The translations under genes were made by a program, and so were the position numbers. Of a DNA stretch of 64,000 nt, positions 8,969 through 17,146 are shown piece by piece. The first letter of the stretch is position 1, and every line of letters starts with the position of its first letter. Source of the stretch: DASZRZ01 sp963732925 (lineage in GTDB: Bacteria; Acidobacteriota; Terriglobia; Terriglobales; Acidobacteriaceae); NCBI GenBank assembly GCA_963732925.1, contig CAVTBJ010000003.1:1-64000 (forward strand), given 5' to 3'. The notes under the pieces were generated by a model. The model was not told the DNA's origin. It made no database searches and saw only the letters and a list, made by a program, of their open reading frames with translations.

Positions 8969-9444
8969 CGGGCACCTCCCGCGGGAGTAGGAGACTGGGT
9001 GGCCGCGGGTTTGAGAATGGTGCGGATGACCTCGGACGCGAGCCGGTCGGCTTCGGTCTGCAAGGATGCTGCCGCGCCCAGCTTCTCCTGCTCCAGCCGT
9101 GCCCGGGCCTCGCTGACCATGGCGGAAGCGGTCTGGCGGCCCTGGACCACGGCGGCGCTGCGGGCTTCCATGGCCTGCTTGCGACGGCTCTCCTGGGCTT
9201 TGAAAATGGCAGTCCGGGCATCGCTCAACCGGCGCTCATATTCGGCGGTTTTGACCTCGGCGGCGGCTACATCGGCTCGCGCCTTTTCCATGGCTCCCAC
9301 GGTACGGTCGTGGCGCTGGCGCAAGGTGCGCTCCAAAGGCTTATGCAGGATCACCCGATAGGCGATGTATGTGACTACAAACAGGATAATGGTAGGAACC
9401 GATCCGAGCAGTAAATCGCCTAGTTGTCGGAGCGTTTGATCCAT
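8965..9444 (-). CDS. atpF: ATP synthase subunit b' (second b-type subunit)
   Basis: 159 residues: an N-terminal membrane span (VPTIILFVVTYIAYRVI, about 14-30), then LHKPLERTLRQRHDRTVGAM and a continuous charged coiled coil (EKARADVAAAEVKTAEYERR) to the C-terminus. With the downstream b gene it would give a heterodimeric b/b' peripheral stalk as in phototrophs and several other phyla. I start it at the ATG at 9444 (MDQTLRQLGD); the longer frame to 9543 begins with residues unlike the family. It is the first gene of the cluster; a and c subunit genes are not present in the window and must lie elsewhere. Confidence 0.9.
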   Translation of the reverse strand: MDQTLRQLGDLLLGSVPTIILFVVTYIAYRVILHKPLERTLRQRHDRTVGAMEKARADVAAAEVKTAEYERRLSDARTAIFKAQESRRKQAMEARSAAVVQGRQTASAMVSEARARLEQEKLGAAASLQTEADRLASEVIRTILKPAATQSPTPAGGAR

Positions 9445-9960
9445 TGCTGGTGGCGTGACGTGATAACGAGCGGAGCCCCAAATCAGTGCCCGTGAGATGG
9501 TTATTGAACTGTAGAAGCTATCATCCTGCCACGGCACTGTCAACGCGCCGGAGGACCCCGGAGAAGGCTCTTAGACTGCAGGGGTTAAGTCCACCCTGGG
9601 ACCCTCTCCTTTTGTGCTCCCAGGAGCATGGAAAAGCGGCTGGCGGGCTTGACAACCGCATAGATGCGGGTAACATAAATGACATCACCTCCGATCCGAT
9701 TCAGGATCGAATGGGCCAGCGGCTGGAGAAAGTCACCGCTCTCCAACCTCTGGCCTGTTTCATTGGGTTAGCCGCGCAGGTTACGTGCTTCCTCACCCTG
9801 CTTCCCGGCGCTTTTGCGCATTCAGCCATCAGCATTCAACTGTGAGCTTTGTGGCGATGTGGGTGAGTGTTGGAGCCGAAAGCCGCCACCTCAAAGCCAG
9901 ATTGCTCAATTTTCCCTTCCGTACCATACTGTCTGGTCTTCGCCACGCAACTGATCCATC
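9445..9960. other. Divergent intergenic region, atpF' / diguanylate cyclase
   Basis: About 500 bases without a supported gene between divergent transcription units. It must hold the promoter of the minus-strand atp cluster, for which I see no clear hexamers, and it contains a good plus-strand promoter with an internal palindrome at 9649-9676. A 119-codon plus-strand frame crosses it (9486-9845) but has no recognisable domain or ribosome-binding site. Confidence 0.5.
9649..9676 (+). promoter_or_regulatory. Sigma70-type promoter with palindrome in its spacer
   Basis: TTGACA (9649-9654), 16-base spacer, TAACAT (9671-9676). The spacer contains CCGCAT-AG-ATGCGG (9656-9669), a perfect 6+6 inverted repeat placed exactly between the two hexamers, where a dimeric repressor or a spacer-bending activator would act. 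It points toward the diguanylate cyclase, giving a leader of about 280 bases. Confidence 0.55.
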
Positions 9961-10800
9961 ATGGGCATCACCGAGCTTCTGTCCCGGCAAAAGCGACCTG
10001 TTGTGGTTCTCGTGGGGCTGCTTTTGCTGTTCGGGGTTGGCTGGGCTGACTACACGGCCAGTCTTCCCCTGATGGAGTTCTCCGTCCTCTACATCATCCC
10101 GGTCTCATTTTTTACCTGGTTTGCTGGAAGACGATGGGGGATGCTGGTCGCCTTCGGAAGCACCGCCTGGATCCTCTCCACGAACCTGCGCTCCTATGGA
10201 GTTTCCGCGGCCATCGCTTATTGGAATGCCGCGATCCTGCTGGCCCTTTATCTGGGATGTGTGTTGATACTGGGGGAGCTACGGGCGCTCTACCTGCGCG
10301 AGCGGGACCTTTCGCGGCTGGACTCGCTCACGCAGCTGCCCAACCGGCGCGCATTTTTCGAATTTGCGGAGATCGAAACCAGCCGGGCGCGCCGTTACTC
10401 GCACCCGCTCACGCTGGTTTTTCTGGATGTGGATGAGTTCAAACACGTCAACGACCGCTTTGGGCACGTGTTTGGAGACCGGGTGCTGCGGCGCGTGGGC
10501 TTGATCACGCAGTCCTGCCTGCGGCGAACGGATCTGGCCGCGCGGATGGGCGGGGATGAATTTGCCATCCTGCTGCCCGAGACCAATCAGCAGGGAGCGC
10601 TGCCCATTCTGGAGCGGCTGCAGGCCGAACTGCGCGGCATGATGAAGGCAGAAGGCCAGCAAGTAACCTTCAGCATCGGCGCAGTGACGTTTCGCACGCC
10701 TCCTGAAAACGTCGACCAGATGATCCAGATTGCGGATGAGGAGATGTACCGGGCAAAGGAAGAAGGCAAAGATCGTTTGCGGCAGAAGGATCTGGCTTAG
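9961..10800 (+). CDS. Membrane-anchored diguanylate cyclase (GGDEF)
   Basis: 279 residues. Four predicted membrane spans fill the first 110 residues (VVVLVGLLLLFGVGWADY, FSVLYIIPVSFFTWFAG, MLVAFGSTAWIL, AAILLALYLGCVLILG). A short linker leads to a complete GGDEF domain: DSLTQLPNRRAFFEF, FLDVDEFKHVNDRFGH and the active-site MGGDEFAIL. The inhibitory I-site is present as RRTD five residues before GGDEF, so the enzyme should make cyclic di-GMP from GTP with product inhibition. No EAL domain follows. c-di-GMP could act through the PilZ protein at 28.7 kb or the type IV pilus motor at 59-64 kb; that link is inference. Confidence 0.93.
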   Translation: MGITELLSRQKRPVVVLVGLLLLFGVGWADYTASLPLMEFSVLYIIPVSFFTWFAGRRWGMLVAFGSTAWILSTNLRSYGVSAAIAYWNAAILLALYLGCVLILGELRALYLRERDLSRLDSLTQLPNRRAFFEFAEIETSRARRYSHPLTLVFLDVDEFKHVNDRFGHVFGDRVLRRVGLITQSCLRRTDLAARMGGDEFAILLPETNQQGALPILERLQAELRGMMKAEGQQVTFSIGAVTFRTPPENVDQMIQIADEEMYRAKEEGKDRLRQKDLA

Positions 10801-10955
10801 CAACCACACACATCTGCCAACATCAGGCACATAAGGGGCACCGCAACATCTGCAACATCCGTTCCATAACCCAATCCAGTCATCTTGAGCGAAGCCAACG
10901 ATCCCCTCTCTGGGCGGATCGTTCACCACGGCATGCGGGCTCGCTGGCCGGCGAC

Positions 10956-12428
10956 TCAGCGCCTGTCAGCTGGCTGATCCACCACATAGCTTCGCAATTT
11001 CCGCAACAGGGACTCGGGCGCTTGCGCCTCCAGTTCCACGAACCCATCCAGGTACTGGCGGCTGGAGATACGGGCTCCCGCTTCCAGTTGCGACAGAACC
11101 TTGCCCGAGGACTGCGGCACGCGCAGATGCACCTCACGCACCGGATCTTCCTGAAGAACGGCGTCGATCTGCTGGAGAAGCGCATCCAGTCCGGTTCCCT
11201 TCAAGGCGGAAACGTGCACCACTCCCGCCTCATCGCGCAGGGCATCGCGCTCGGGCGGCGGAAGGGCATCCACTTTGTTCAGCACCCGCAAGCGCGGTTT
11301 TTGCGCGGCTTCCAGTTCCCGCAGCACGTTTTCGACCTGTTCTTCCTGCTCCTGGCGAACCGGACTGGTGAGGTCGGAAACATCGAGAATCAGCGAGGCC
11401 TTCTGGACTTCTTCCAGGGTGGCGCGAAAGGCCGACACCAGAGTGTGCGGCAGGTTGCGAATGAAGCCTACGGTGTCGGAGAGCAGCACCTGACGGCGCG
11501 AAGGCAGCATGACCGAGCGGATGGTGGGATCGAGGGTGGCAAACATGCGGCTGGAGGAAAGCACCCCCGCCCGGGTCAGCGCATTAAACAAAGTGGACTT
11601 GCCGGCATTGGTATAGCCCACCAGGGCGACGGTGGAAACAGGCACGGAAGCGCGCCGCTGGCGCTGCTGGGCGCGGGTGCGGCGCACATCCTCCAGTTGC
11701 CCCTTGATGTGGCGGATGCGGCGGTAGATCTTGCGGCGATCGGTCTCCAGTTGAGTTTCGCCGGGACCGCGGGTTCCGATGCCGCCACCGAGTTGCGACA
11801 TCTCGATGCCCCGTCCGGCGAGACGGGGCAGCATGTACTCCAGTTGCGCCAGTTCCACTTGCAACTGGCCTTCCCGGGTGCGGGCGTGGCGGGCAAAAAT
11901 GTCGAGGATCAACTGCGTGCGGTCGATGACGCGGCGCTTGACTTCGCGCTCGATGTTGCGCTGCTGCGAGGGCGTGAGGTCGTGGTCGAAGATGACAACC
12001 CCGGCATCGCTGGAGGCCGCCGCGGCGGCAACTTCCTCCAACTTGCCGCGTCCGATCAGGGTGGCGGGATCGGGCCGGTAGCGCTGCTGGAGAAACTCCG
12101 CGATGATTTCGGCGCCGGCGCTGGAGGCCAGCTCGCGCAGTTCGGCCAAAGATTCGCGGGCATCGATTGGATGGCGGGGAGGACGGGTCTGGGGACGGGC
12201 GGCGTTGGTGGACGCGATTTCCGCGGTAGCACGAGCCGCACGCGCGGCGGGCGGAACGCCGCTCTCCCGCCCGGCAGCAGGTCCTGACGGAGTTTCCGTT
12301 GTTCGGGTTTCCAGGCCGACCAGTACGGCCTTCTCTCGCGAAGTCCCGGAACGTAAGCCGTGCGACGAACCGGCAGCTCCGGCTCGGTCGCGCAACCGCG
12401 AGCTGGGCTTGCCGCCGGAGGTTCGCAA
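10956..12428 (-). CDS. hflX: Ribosome-associated GTPase HflX
   Basis: Obg-like GTPase of about 490 residues. The N-terminal HflX domain reads LIGRGKLEEVAAAAA, FDHDLTPSQQRNIER, then the linker RTREGQLQVELAQLEY and GGGIGTRGPGETQLETDRR; the G domain has G1 GYTNAGKST, G3 SDTVGFIRNLPHTL and G4 NKVD. It binds 70S/50S ribosomes and splits stalled ribosomes under stress. The frame is open far upstream with no ATG; a TTG at 12428, nine bases after the hfq stop and downstream of AGGGA, is my best start. Directly follows hfq, the classic hfq-hflX order. Confidence 0.92.
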   Translation of the reverse strand: MRTSGGKPSSRLRDRAGAAGSSHGLRSGTSREKAVLVGLETRTTETPSGPAAGRESGVPPAARAARATAEIASTNAARPQTRPPRHPIDARESLAELRELASSAGAEIIAEFLQQRYRPDPATLIGRGKLEEVAAAAASSDAGVVIFDHDLTPSQQRNIEREVKRRVIDRTQLILDIFARHARTREGQLQVELAQLEYMLPRLAGRGIEMSQLGGGIGTRGPGETQLETDRRKIYRRIRHIKGQLEDVRRTRAQQRQRRASVPVSTVALVGYTNAGKSTLFNALTRAGVLSSSRMFATLDPTIRSVMLPSRRQVLLSDTVGFIRNLPHTLVSAFRATLEEVQKASLILDVSDLTSPVRQEQEEQVENVLRELEAAQKPRLRVLNKVDALPPPERDALRDEAGVVHVSALKGTGLDALLQQIDAVLQEDPVREVHLRVPQSSGKVLSQLEAGARISSRQYLDGFVELEAQAPESLLRKLRSYVVDQPADRR

Positions 12429-12436
12429 AGGAATCT

Positions 12437-12778
12437 TTATCCCTGAGAAGCCGGTGTTGCCGGGGCTTCCGCAGCGGAGCCGGTGGCGGTGTGCCGGGGT
12501 TCTGCGGCAGCGCGTGGCTCGCCGCGCTCGTATCCGCGCGACTCGTTTCCACGCCCCTCGGTGAGATGCACGCCCTTGCCCATGACGACGGTAGAGATGG
12601 CGTGCTTGAAGATCAATTGTTCCTGGCTGTTGGTCTCCAGCACGACCGAGTATTTGTCGAAGGAACGAATGCGGCCCGTGAGCTTGACCCCGCTTAGCAG
12701 GTAGATGGTAATCACCAATTTTTCTTTGCGGGCCGTGTTGAGAAATGTGTCCTGAATATTCTGCGCCGTCTTTTCCAT
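12437..12778 (-). CDS. hfq: RNA chaperone Hfq
   Basis: 113 residues. Sm1 and Sm2 motifs are intact: QDTFLNTARKEKLVITIYLL, GVKLTGRIRSFDKYSVVLE and QLIFKHAISTVV. The FKHA form replaces the enteric YKHA in the central RNA-binding pore. The last 35 residues are a Gly/Glu/Ala-rich disordered tail. It forms a hexamer that pairs small RNAs with mRNAs. I start at the ATG at 12778 (MEKTAQNIQ), preceded by AAAGGGAGAC; the longer open frame upstream is non-coding. hflX follows with an eight-base gap. Confidence 0.96.
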   Translation of the reverse strand: MEKTAQNIQDTFLNTARKEKLVITIYLLSGVKLTGRIRSFDKYSVVLETNSQEQLIFKHAISTVVMGKGVHLTEGRGNESRGYERGEPRAAAEPRHTATGSAAEAPATPASQG

Positions 12779-13115
12779 GTCTCCCTTTCCGGCGGCCACG
12801 CAACCGCCCGCTGCGATGGGCAAGACCTGGTTGGAGGTCCGGGGGCGGATCAGCCTCCAATGGCAGCACCGCGGTTGCAACGTGTGCCGAAAAAACTACC
12901 GGGTCGAACGCCGGCCGCGAAACCCTGATCGCAGCCGAAATAAATGCGCCGGCCCTGGCAAAAACCTGCTCTGTAACGATACGGCCTTGGGACGCGCTTT
13001 TCAACCCGGCTCCGCCGGCCCTGGCTAACCTAAGGTCCCCCTAACGCGCCGGTCTTGCGCGGGGTGGGGCAGAAACCGGATGGTACAATCGTCGGCTTGC
13101 CTGGAGGTCTCCGGA
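12779..13115. other. Divergent intergenic region, hfq / PuuD-like gene
   Basis: About 340 bases between divergent genes. On the plus strand TGG-TACAAT (13081-13089) is a good extended -10 element for the PuuD-like gene, 27 bases before its ATG. I see no clear -35 and no confident promoter for hfq; nothing else was found. Confidence 0.4.
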
Positions 13116-13874
13116 ATGACGCTAGAACCCGCATTATCCCTGCTGCAGATTCAGTTCCCGCACGATGTACGCGTCAACATCATGATGTTTCTGCGCTGGA
13201 TTCACTTTCTGGGGGGGATTACGTGGATTGGCCTGCTGTACTTCTTCAATCTGGTGAATTTCCCTTTTATTCAGGGACTTGAGGGGAGCACGCGCAGCCG
13301 CATCTACGGCCCCCTGATGTCGCGTTCCCTGTGGTGGTTCCGCTGGAGCGCGGTGGTGACGGTGGTGGCCGGTTTCGGCTACTGGAACATGATTGTGGCC
13401 GCCGACGCCAGCAATGCCGGGATGAGCGGAGGCCGTGCCATCTGGAGCTTTCTCGTCTTCTGGACCCTGGCTTTCATGATCGAGATGGGTGTGATGATGT
13501 CGCCGGCAAAGGCTTTGCGCAAGGGACCGGTCCTGGCAGGGATCACGGCGGTGTTGATCTTTCTCACCGCATGGGCGTTTGTGTACGTCAACAGTACCGG
13601 CTGGGAGAGCAACCGTTTGCTGTGCATTGGAGTTGGCGGGGGCATCGGCTGGTTCATGATGTTCAACGTCTGGGGCTTGGTCTGGCGCATGCAAAAGCGG
13701 ATGATTGGCTGGATGGAGCAGAACGCCCTGAACGGCGCTCCCCTGCCGGAGAAAGCCGCGCAGTATGCGCACCTGACGTTTCTGGCTTCGCGGCTGAATT
13801 TCTGGCTGTCGTTCCCCATGCTGTTCTTTATGGGAGCGGCCAGCCACTACACAATGTTCACCGGCATTCGATAG
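13116..13874 (+). CDS. PuuD-like membrane protein (urate oxidase N-terminal domain family)
   Basis: 252 residues with about seven membrane spans. The segment MMFLRWIHFLGGITWIGLLY followed by FFNLVNFPFIQ is the opening of the Urate_ox_N (DUF989) domain, the membrane part of the PuuD urate hydroxylase; later spans carry WRMQKRMIGWM and LASRLNFWLSFPMLFFMGAA. PuuD proper has an additional C-terminal cytochrome c domain with CxxCH; that is missing here and there is no other purine-catabolism gene nearby. The name therefore gives a family only; histidines in the spans could bind haem. Start chosen at 13116 because GGAGGT lies seven bases upstream. The DUF309 gene begins one base after its stop. Confidence 0.75.
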   Translation: MTLEPALSLLQIQFPHDVRVNIMMFLRWIHFLGGITWIGLLYFFNLVNFPFIQGLEGSTRSRIYGPLMSRSLWWFRWSAVVTVVAGFGYWNMIVAADASNAGMSGGRAIWSFLVFWTLAFMIEMGVMMSPAKALRKGPVLAGITAVLIFLTAWAFVYVNSTGWESNRLLCIGVGGGIGWFMMFNVWGLVWRMQKRMIGWMEQNALNGAPLPEKAAQYAHLTFLASRLNFWLSFPMLFFMGAASHYTMFTGIR

Positions 13875-13875
13875 C

Positions 13876-14220
13876 GTGGACCAGGCAGGATTCCACCACG
13901 GAATCGCGCTGTTCAACCACGGCGAGTTCTACCAGGCACATGAGGTTCTGGAGGACGTCTGGCGAGCTGCCCCTGTATCCGAGAAGCTGTTTCTGCAGGG
14001 ACTGATTCAGATTGCCGTCGCCCTCTACCACCATTCCCAGGGAAATGAAGCGGGCGCGAAGTCGCTACTGGCGCGCGGGGCACGCAACCTGAGCGGTTAT
14101 CCGGAGGAGTATGCAGGTGTGCGCCTGAAGCCATTGCGCCTGGCGGTGGCGGAATGGCGGAAAGCGCTGGAGGATGGAAGGCCGACTCCGCAACTACCGA
14201 AGGTTGTTATCAACCGCTGA
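13876..14220 (+). CDS. DUF309 family protein
   Basis: 114 residues starting at GTG. GIALFNHGEFYQAHEVLEDV followed by W, and QGLIQIAVALYHHSQGN match the DUF309 family, small all-helical proteins with conserved His/Glu (FNHGEFYQAHEVLE, YHH) that could bind a metal. Biochemical function is not established. It starts one base after the PuuD-like gene's stop, so the two are co-transcribed and probably translationally coupled. Confidence 0.85.
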   Translation: MDQAGFHHGIALFNHGEFYQAHEVLEDVWRAAPVSEKLFLQGLIQIAVALYHHSQGNEAGAKSLLARGARNLSGYPEEYAGVRLKPLRLAVAEWRKALEDGRPTPQLPKVVINR

Positions 14221-14251
14221 GGCGCGAAGGAACGGCTATCTCCCGATTCGG

Positions 14252-14926
14252 TTATTTCGATGTGACCAGCGAGTGCGTGATGGCATGCACCGAAAGCGCA
14301 ATGCGGTTCTGCACCCCCACCTTGCGCATGAGTTTGGCGACGTGCGCCTTGACGGTGCGCTCTTCGATATTGAGCGCGGAGCCGATTTCCTTGTTGGAAC
14401 GGCCTGCGACCAGCAGTTCCAGAACTTCCTTTTCGCGGTCGGTGAAAGTGACGTGGCCGGCGGGAAAGATGCGTCCGGGAGAGCTAGTGACCCGCTCGAT
14501 GAAGATGGACAACACGCGGCGCGGCGCCCATACCGATCCCTGATTCACCATGCGCATGGCCATGACGAATTCTTCCGGGCTGGCGGCTTCATCGACGTAG
14601 CCTTTGGCGCCGGCGGCGAGTGCTTTGAGGACGGTTTCATCATCCACGCCGGAGCCGGTTACGATGATGCGCAAGTCCGGACGGGCCGCCTTCAGGCTGG
14701 CCATGACGTCGAACAGGTTCAGGCCGGCATGGCTTCCCAGGAGAACCAGATCGATGTTGGCGGCAGTGACGATCTGCTGCATGGAGGAAGCGACCAGTTC
14801 GAAATCCGGCTCGGAGTCGAACAGGGCGCGGAACCCGATGAAACGAAGCGGATCGCCCTCGACGACGGCAATGCGCATCCGCGGCTTCTTCGCGGTCACT
14901 GCTTTGGCGGCTACTGCTTTCGACAT
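14252..14926 (-). CDS. LuxR/NarL-type response regulator with degenerate receiver
   Basis: 224 residues from the ATG at 14926, which has GGAGGGGAG upstream. The C-terminal domain is a complete LuxR helix-turn-helix: FTDREKEVLELLVAGRSNKE and ERTVKAHVAKLMRKVGVQNR. The N-terminal domain folds like a receiver (MRIAVVEGDPLRFIGFRALF) but the phosphoacceptor Asp expected after DLVLL is Gly (DLVLLGSHAG), the acidic pair is E-G rather than D-D, and the conserved Lys after GYV is Asp (GYVDEAA). It therefore probably does not take a phosphoryl group and may bind a ligand or act constitutively. No histidine kinase is adjacent. Confidence 0.88.
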   Translation of the reverse strand: MSKAVAAKAVTAKKPRMRIAVVEGDPLRFIGFRALFDSEPDFELVASSMQQIVTAANIDLVLLGSHAGLNLFDVMASLKAARPDLRIIVTGSGVDDETVLKALAAGAKGYVDEAASPEEFVMAMRMVNQGSVWAPRRVLSIFIERVTSSPGRIFPAGHVTFTDREKEVLELLVAGRSNKEIGSALNIEERTVKAHVAKLMRKVGVQNRIALSVHAITHSLVTSK

Positions 14927-15189
14927 GGAATCTCCCCTCCGGCAAGCCTCAGGCCGCGGGAAAAGCGCTGGCTGAAGAATGCGCGGGCCTCGCGGACCGA
15001 TCAATTTCCTTTCGATTCTGGCCCAGGCTGCGCGTAGGATAGCGTTATTTGGCCATCAGCGGAAGGTTGCAGAACGGTTCCCCCATTGTCCGAATGGCCG
15101 TGTACCAAAGAGAGCAGGATTGGTTTCAAAATGGGTTCGGGCCGCCCGGCGGGCGGGCGGTTGCGGAGCCGTAGAGCAGCAATTCCGCC

Positions 15190-15206
15190 GGGGACAAACT
15201 GTCCCC
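15190..15206. repeat. GGGGACA-AAC-TGTCCCC palindrome
   Basis: Perfect 7-bp inverted repeat with a 3-base centre, 20 bases upstream of the universal stress protein ATG. A related pair (TGTCCCC ... GGGGACA, reversed arms) is at 22689-22714. It could be an operator or a dispersed short palindrome. Confidence 0.5.
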
Positions 15207-15226
15207 AGGGCCTGAGGTGAAATAGG

Positions 15227-16153
15227 ATGACGCCGCCAAGAGAAGGAACAAAGCACGAAGCGGAACCCGCAGACACGCACCTGGAAACCACGCGCCTTGC
15301 GATTCGGCGGCTGCTGCTGGCAACCGATTTTTCGGAAACCGCCGAGCGGGCTTGCGCCTGGGCCGTGGCCATCGCTAAGACGTTCGGGAGCAAGCTGTTC
15401 CTTCTGAATGCGCTGATGCCGGTTCCCTACATTGGAGAATCGGGCATGGATCCCGTCGTGGTGCAGCAGGCCAGCATGGACGCGGCCAACGAGCAGATGA
15501 AAGTGCTGGCAGCGCGTCCGGAGATGCAAGGCCTGGATCGGGAAGAGATTTTCGTCGTGATGCCGCCGGTGGAGGCCATTCTGCGCGCGGCGGAGATGCA
15601 CAAGATCGACCTGATCGTAATGGGCTCGCATGGAGCCAGCGGGCTGGAAAAGCTGGTGATCGGTTCGGTGGCGGAGGCAGCGCTGCGGCAGAGTCCCAGT
15701 CCGGTGCTGATCATCGGACCGCAGTGCAAGCTCGCGCCCAAGCGCTTCGAGTCCATTGTGTTTGCCACCGACCTGGACGCGGGATCGTTGCGGGCGGCGC
15801 AGTATGCCGCGGCCCTGGCGGAAGAAGCCAACGCCAGAATCACGTTGCTGCACGTGGTCCCCAAAAACGTTCGCCCGGAAGACGCCCCGGACGACAGCGA
15901 GATGCGGCGGGAGATGCAGCGTCTGCTTCCCGCCGACGCCGCTTTGTGGTCGCGGCCCAGCCTGCGGGTGGAACACGGAGACGCGGACCGGCAGGTATTG
16001 CAGGTGGCGGGGGAACAAGGAGCGGACCTGATCGTGATGGGCACGCGGGCGTCGGGACCGCTTTCGGATCATGTTCCGTGGTCGACGGTATCCAGGATCA
16101 TTCGCGGCGCAAGCTGCCCGGTGATGGTGGTGCGGGCTCATGCGGGATCGTAA
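15227..16153 (+). CDS. Tandem universal stress protein
   Basis: 308 residues made of two UspA domains. Domain 1 (about 27-163) starts IRRLLLATDFSETAERA and has the ATP-binding signature GSHGASGLEKLVIGSV; domain 2 (about 170-305) starts FESIVFATDLDAGSLRAA and has GTRASGPLSDHVPWSTV, where the first part of the Gly pattern is weaker. Such tandem proteins bind nucleotides in the cytoplasm and help survival under starvation or redox stress; the exact target is unknown. The palindrome at 15190-15206 is just upstream of the start. Confidence 0.92.
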   Translation: MTPPREGTKHEAEPADTHLETTRLAIRRLLLATDFSETAERACAWAVAIAKTFGSKLFLLNALMPVPYIGESGMDPVVVQQASMDAANEQMKVLAARPEMQGLDREEIFVVMPPVEAILRAAEMHKIDLIVMGSHGASGLEKLVIGSVAEAALRQSPSPVLIIGPQCKLAPKRFESIVFATDLDAGSLRAAQYAAALAEEANARITLLHVVPKNVRPEDAPDDSEMRREMQRLLPADAALWSRPSLRVEHGDADRQVLQVAGEQGADLIVMGTRASGPLSDHVPWSTVSRIIRGASCPVMVVRAHAGS

Positions 16154-16234
16154 CCCGTCTGGCTGAAATAGAAAGGTAGGAATGCATGCCCTCAGAGACG
16201 AAGGTCAAAACGGACTCATGCAGCAATCTCCCTG

Positions 16235-16712
16235 ATGCCGGGCCTGCTGGCAATAATATTTGCCGGAAGTTCTTGCAGCCGCGCGCCGCAGGACAGGCAG
16301 GCGAGCGCAACCGTGGTGCCGTCTGCGGTGGCAGCGGTTCCCGACTCCGGCCAGCAGATCTATAGGGCGTACTGTGCCTCGTGTCATGGGGCCAAGGGAG
16401 AAGGAGACGGACCCGTGGCCTCGGCGTCTAAGAACGCCTCCCACGAATCTCACCCTCCTGGCGGCAGGCAATCATGGAGAGTTCCCCGAAAAACGGGTCT
16501 ATCAAGCAGCCATGGGGGAGAGTGCAACGTCAGCGCACGGCACCAAGGACATGCCTGTGTGGGGGCCCGCTTTTCTGGCGCAGGAAGCGCCCAATGAAGC
16601 AGAAAGAGCGCGGCGCGTACATGCGCTGGTGGATTACATCAGAAGCCTGCAGGCACAGGTGAGGGCAAATAACCGCCGCTCCAGAAAACCAGCGGGAGCA
16701 GAGGGTAGCTAG
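16235..16712 (+). pseudogene. Class I cytochrome c, frameshifted
   Basis: A short signal or lipoprotein-like start (MPGLLAIIFAGSSCSRAPQD, with a possible lipobox Cys) leads to QIYRAYCASCHGAKGEGDGP, a haem c CxxCH site. Near 16430-16445 the family sequence moves to the next frame: TPPTNLTLLAAGNHGEFPE, MGESATSAHGTKDMPVWGPA with the axial Met, then the C-terminal helix ARRVHALVDYIRSLQAQ. Joined, it is a roughly 155-residue periplasmic monohaem electron carrier. The start is also uncertain: a better ribosome site (AGGTAGGA) precedes an ATG at 16186 in another frame, so a second indel near 16225 is possible. Confidence 0.7.
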
Positions 16713-16752
16713 CAAGCTCCGACGCCGCGCCGGGATTTCCCGGTGATCTGGA

Positions 16753-16950
16753 TCAGAGCATTCCGCCGGTGTTGACCGTCAGATGGTTGAGCGCCATCTC
16801 AACTTTCTCGATCGCTTCTTCCAATTCCGGGTGCGTGCCCATCTTCTCGCGCAAGCTCTTCAAGAGATGGCGAGCCCCGGCCAGTTCCTGGGTAGCCTTG
16901 GCGCGAGCGCTCTCCTTGTTCAGAGATTCGGCAGTGCCTTGCTTGGTCAT
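16753..16950 (-). CDS. Small helical protein of unknown function
   Basis: 65 residues, with a strong ribosome site (GGGAGGT, five bases from the ATG). The sequence is one charged, probably alpha-helical segment: QELAGARHLLKSLREKMG, HPELEEAIEKVEMALNHL. No cysteine, membrane span or known motif. It is monocistronic and convergent with the cytochrome c gene. I do not recognise the family. Confidence 0.6.
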   Translation of the reverse strand: MTKQGTAESLNKESARAKATQELAGARHLLKSLREKMGTHPELEEAIEKVEMALNHLTVNTGGML

Positions 16951-17146
16951 GAGGTACCTCCCGTCGGTCCACCTTCTCCGACTCGCCCAACATCAGTCTG
17001 GTCCGTTTCGAGGTCAACGCGCTGTGACGGGGATCACCGCAGACGGCCCGTCTTCGAGTCATATTGTAGCTAAAAGCGGCGTTCGCCGGGCATGAGCGTC
17101 GTGTACAAGTGGCGATCCCGCCCGGCGTGGCTGAAGGAGGCTCGCC

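Noticed and set aside
9486..9845. 119-codon frame downstream of the atp cluster
   Set aside because: No ribosome site, no domain, and it crosses a good promoter; treated as non-coding.
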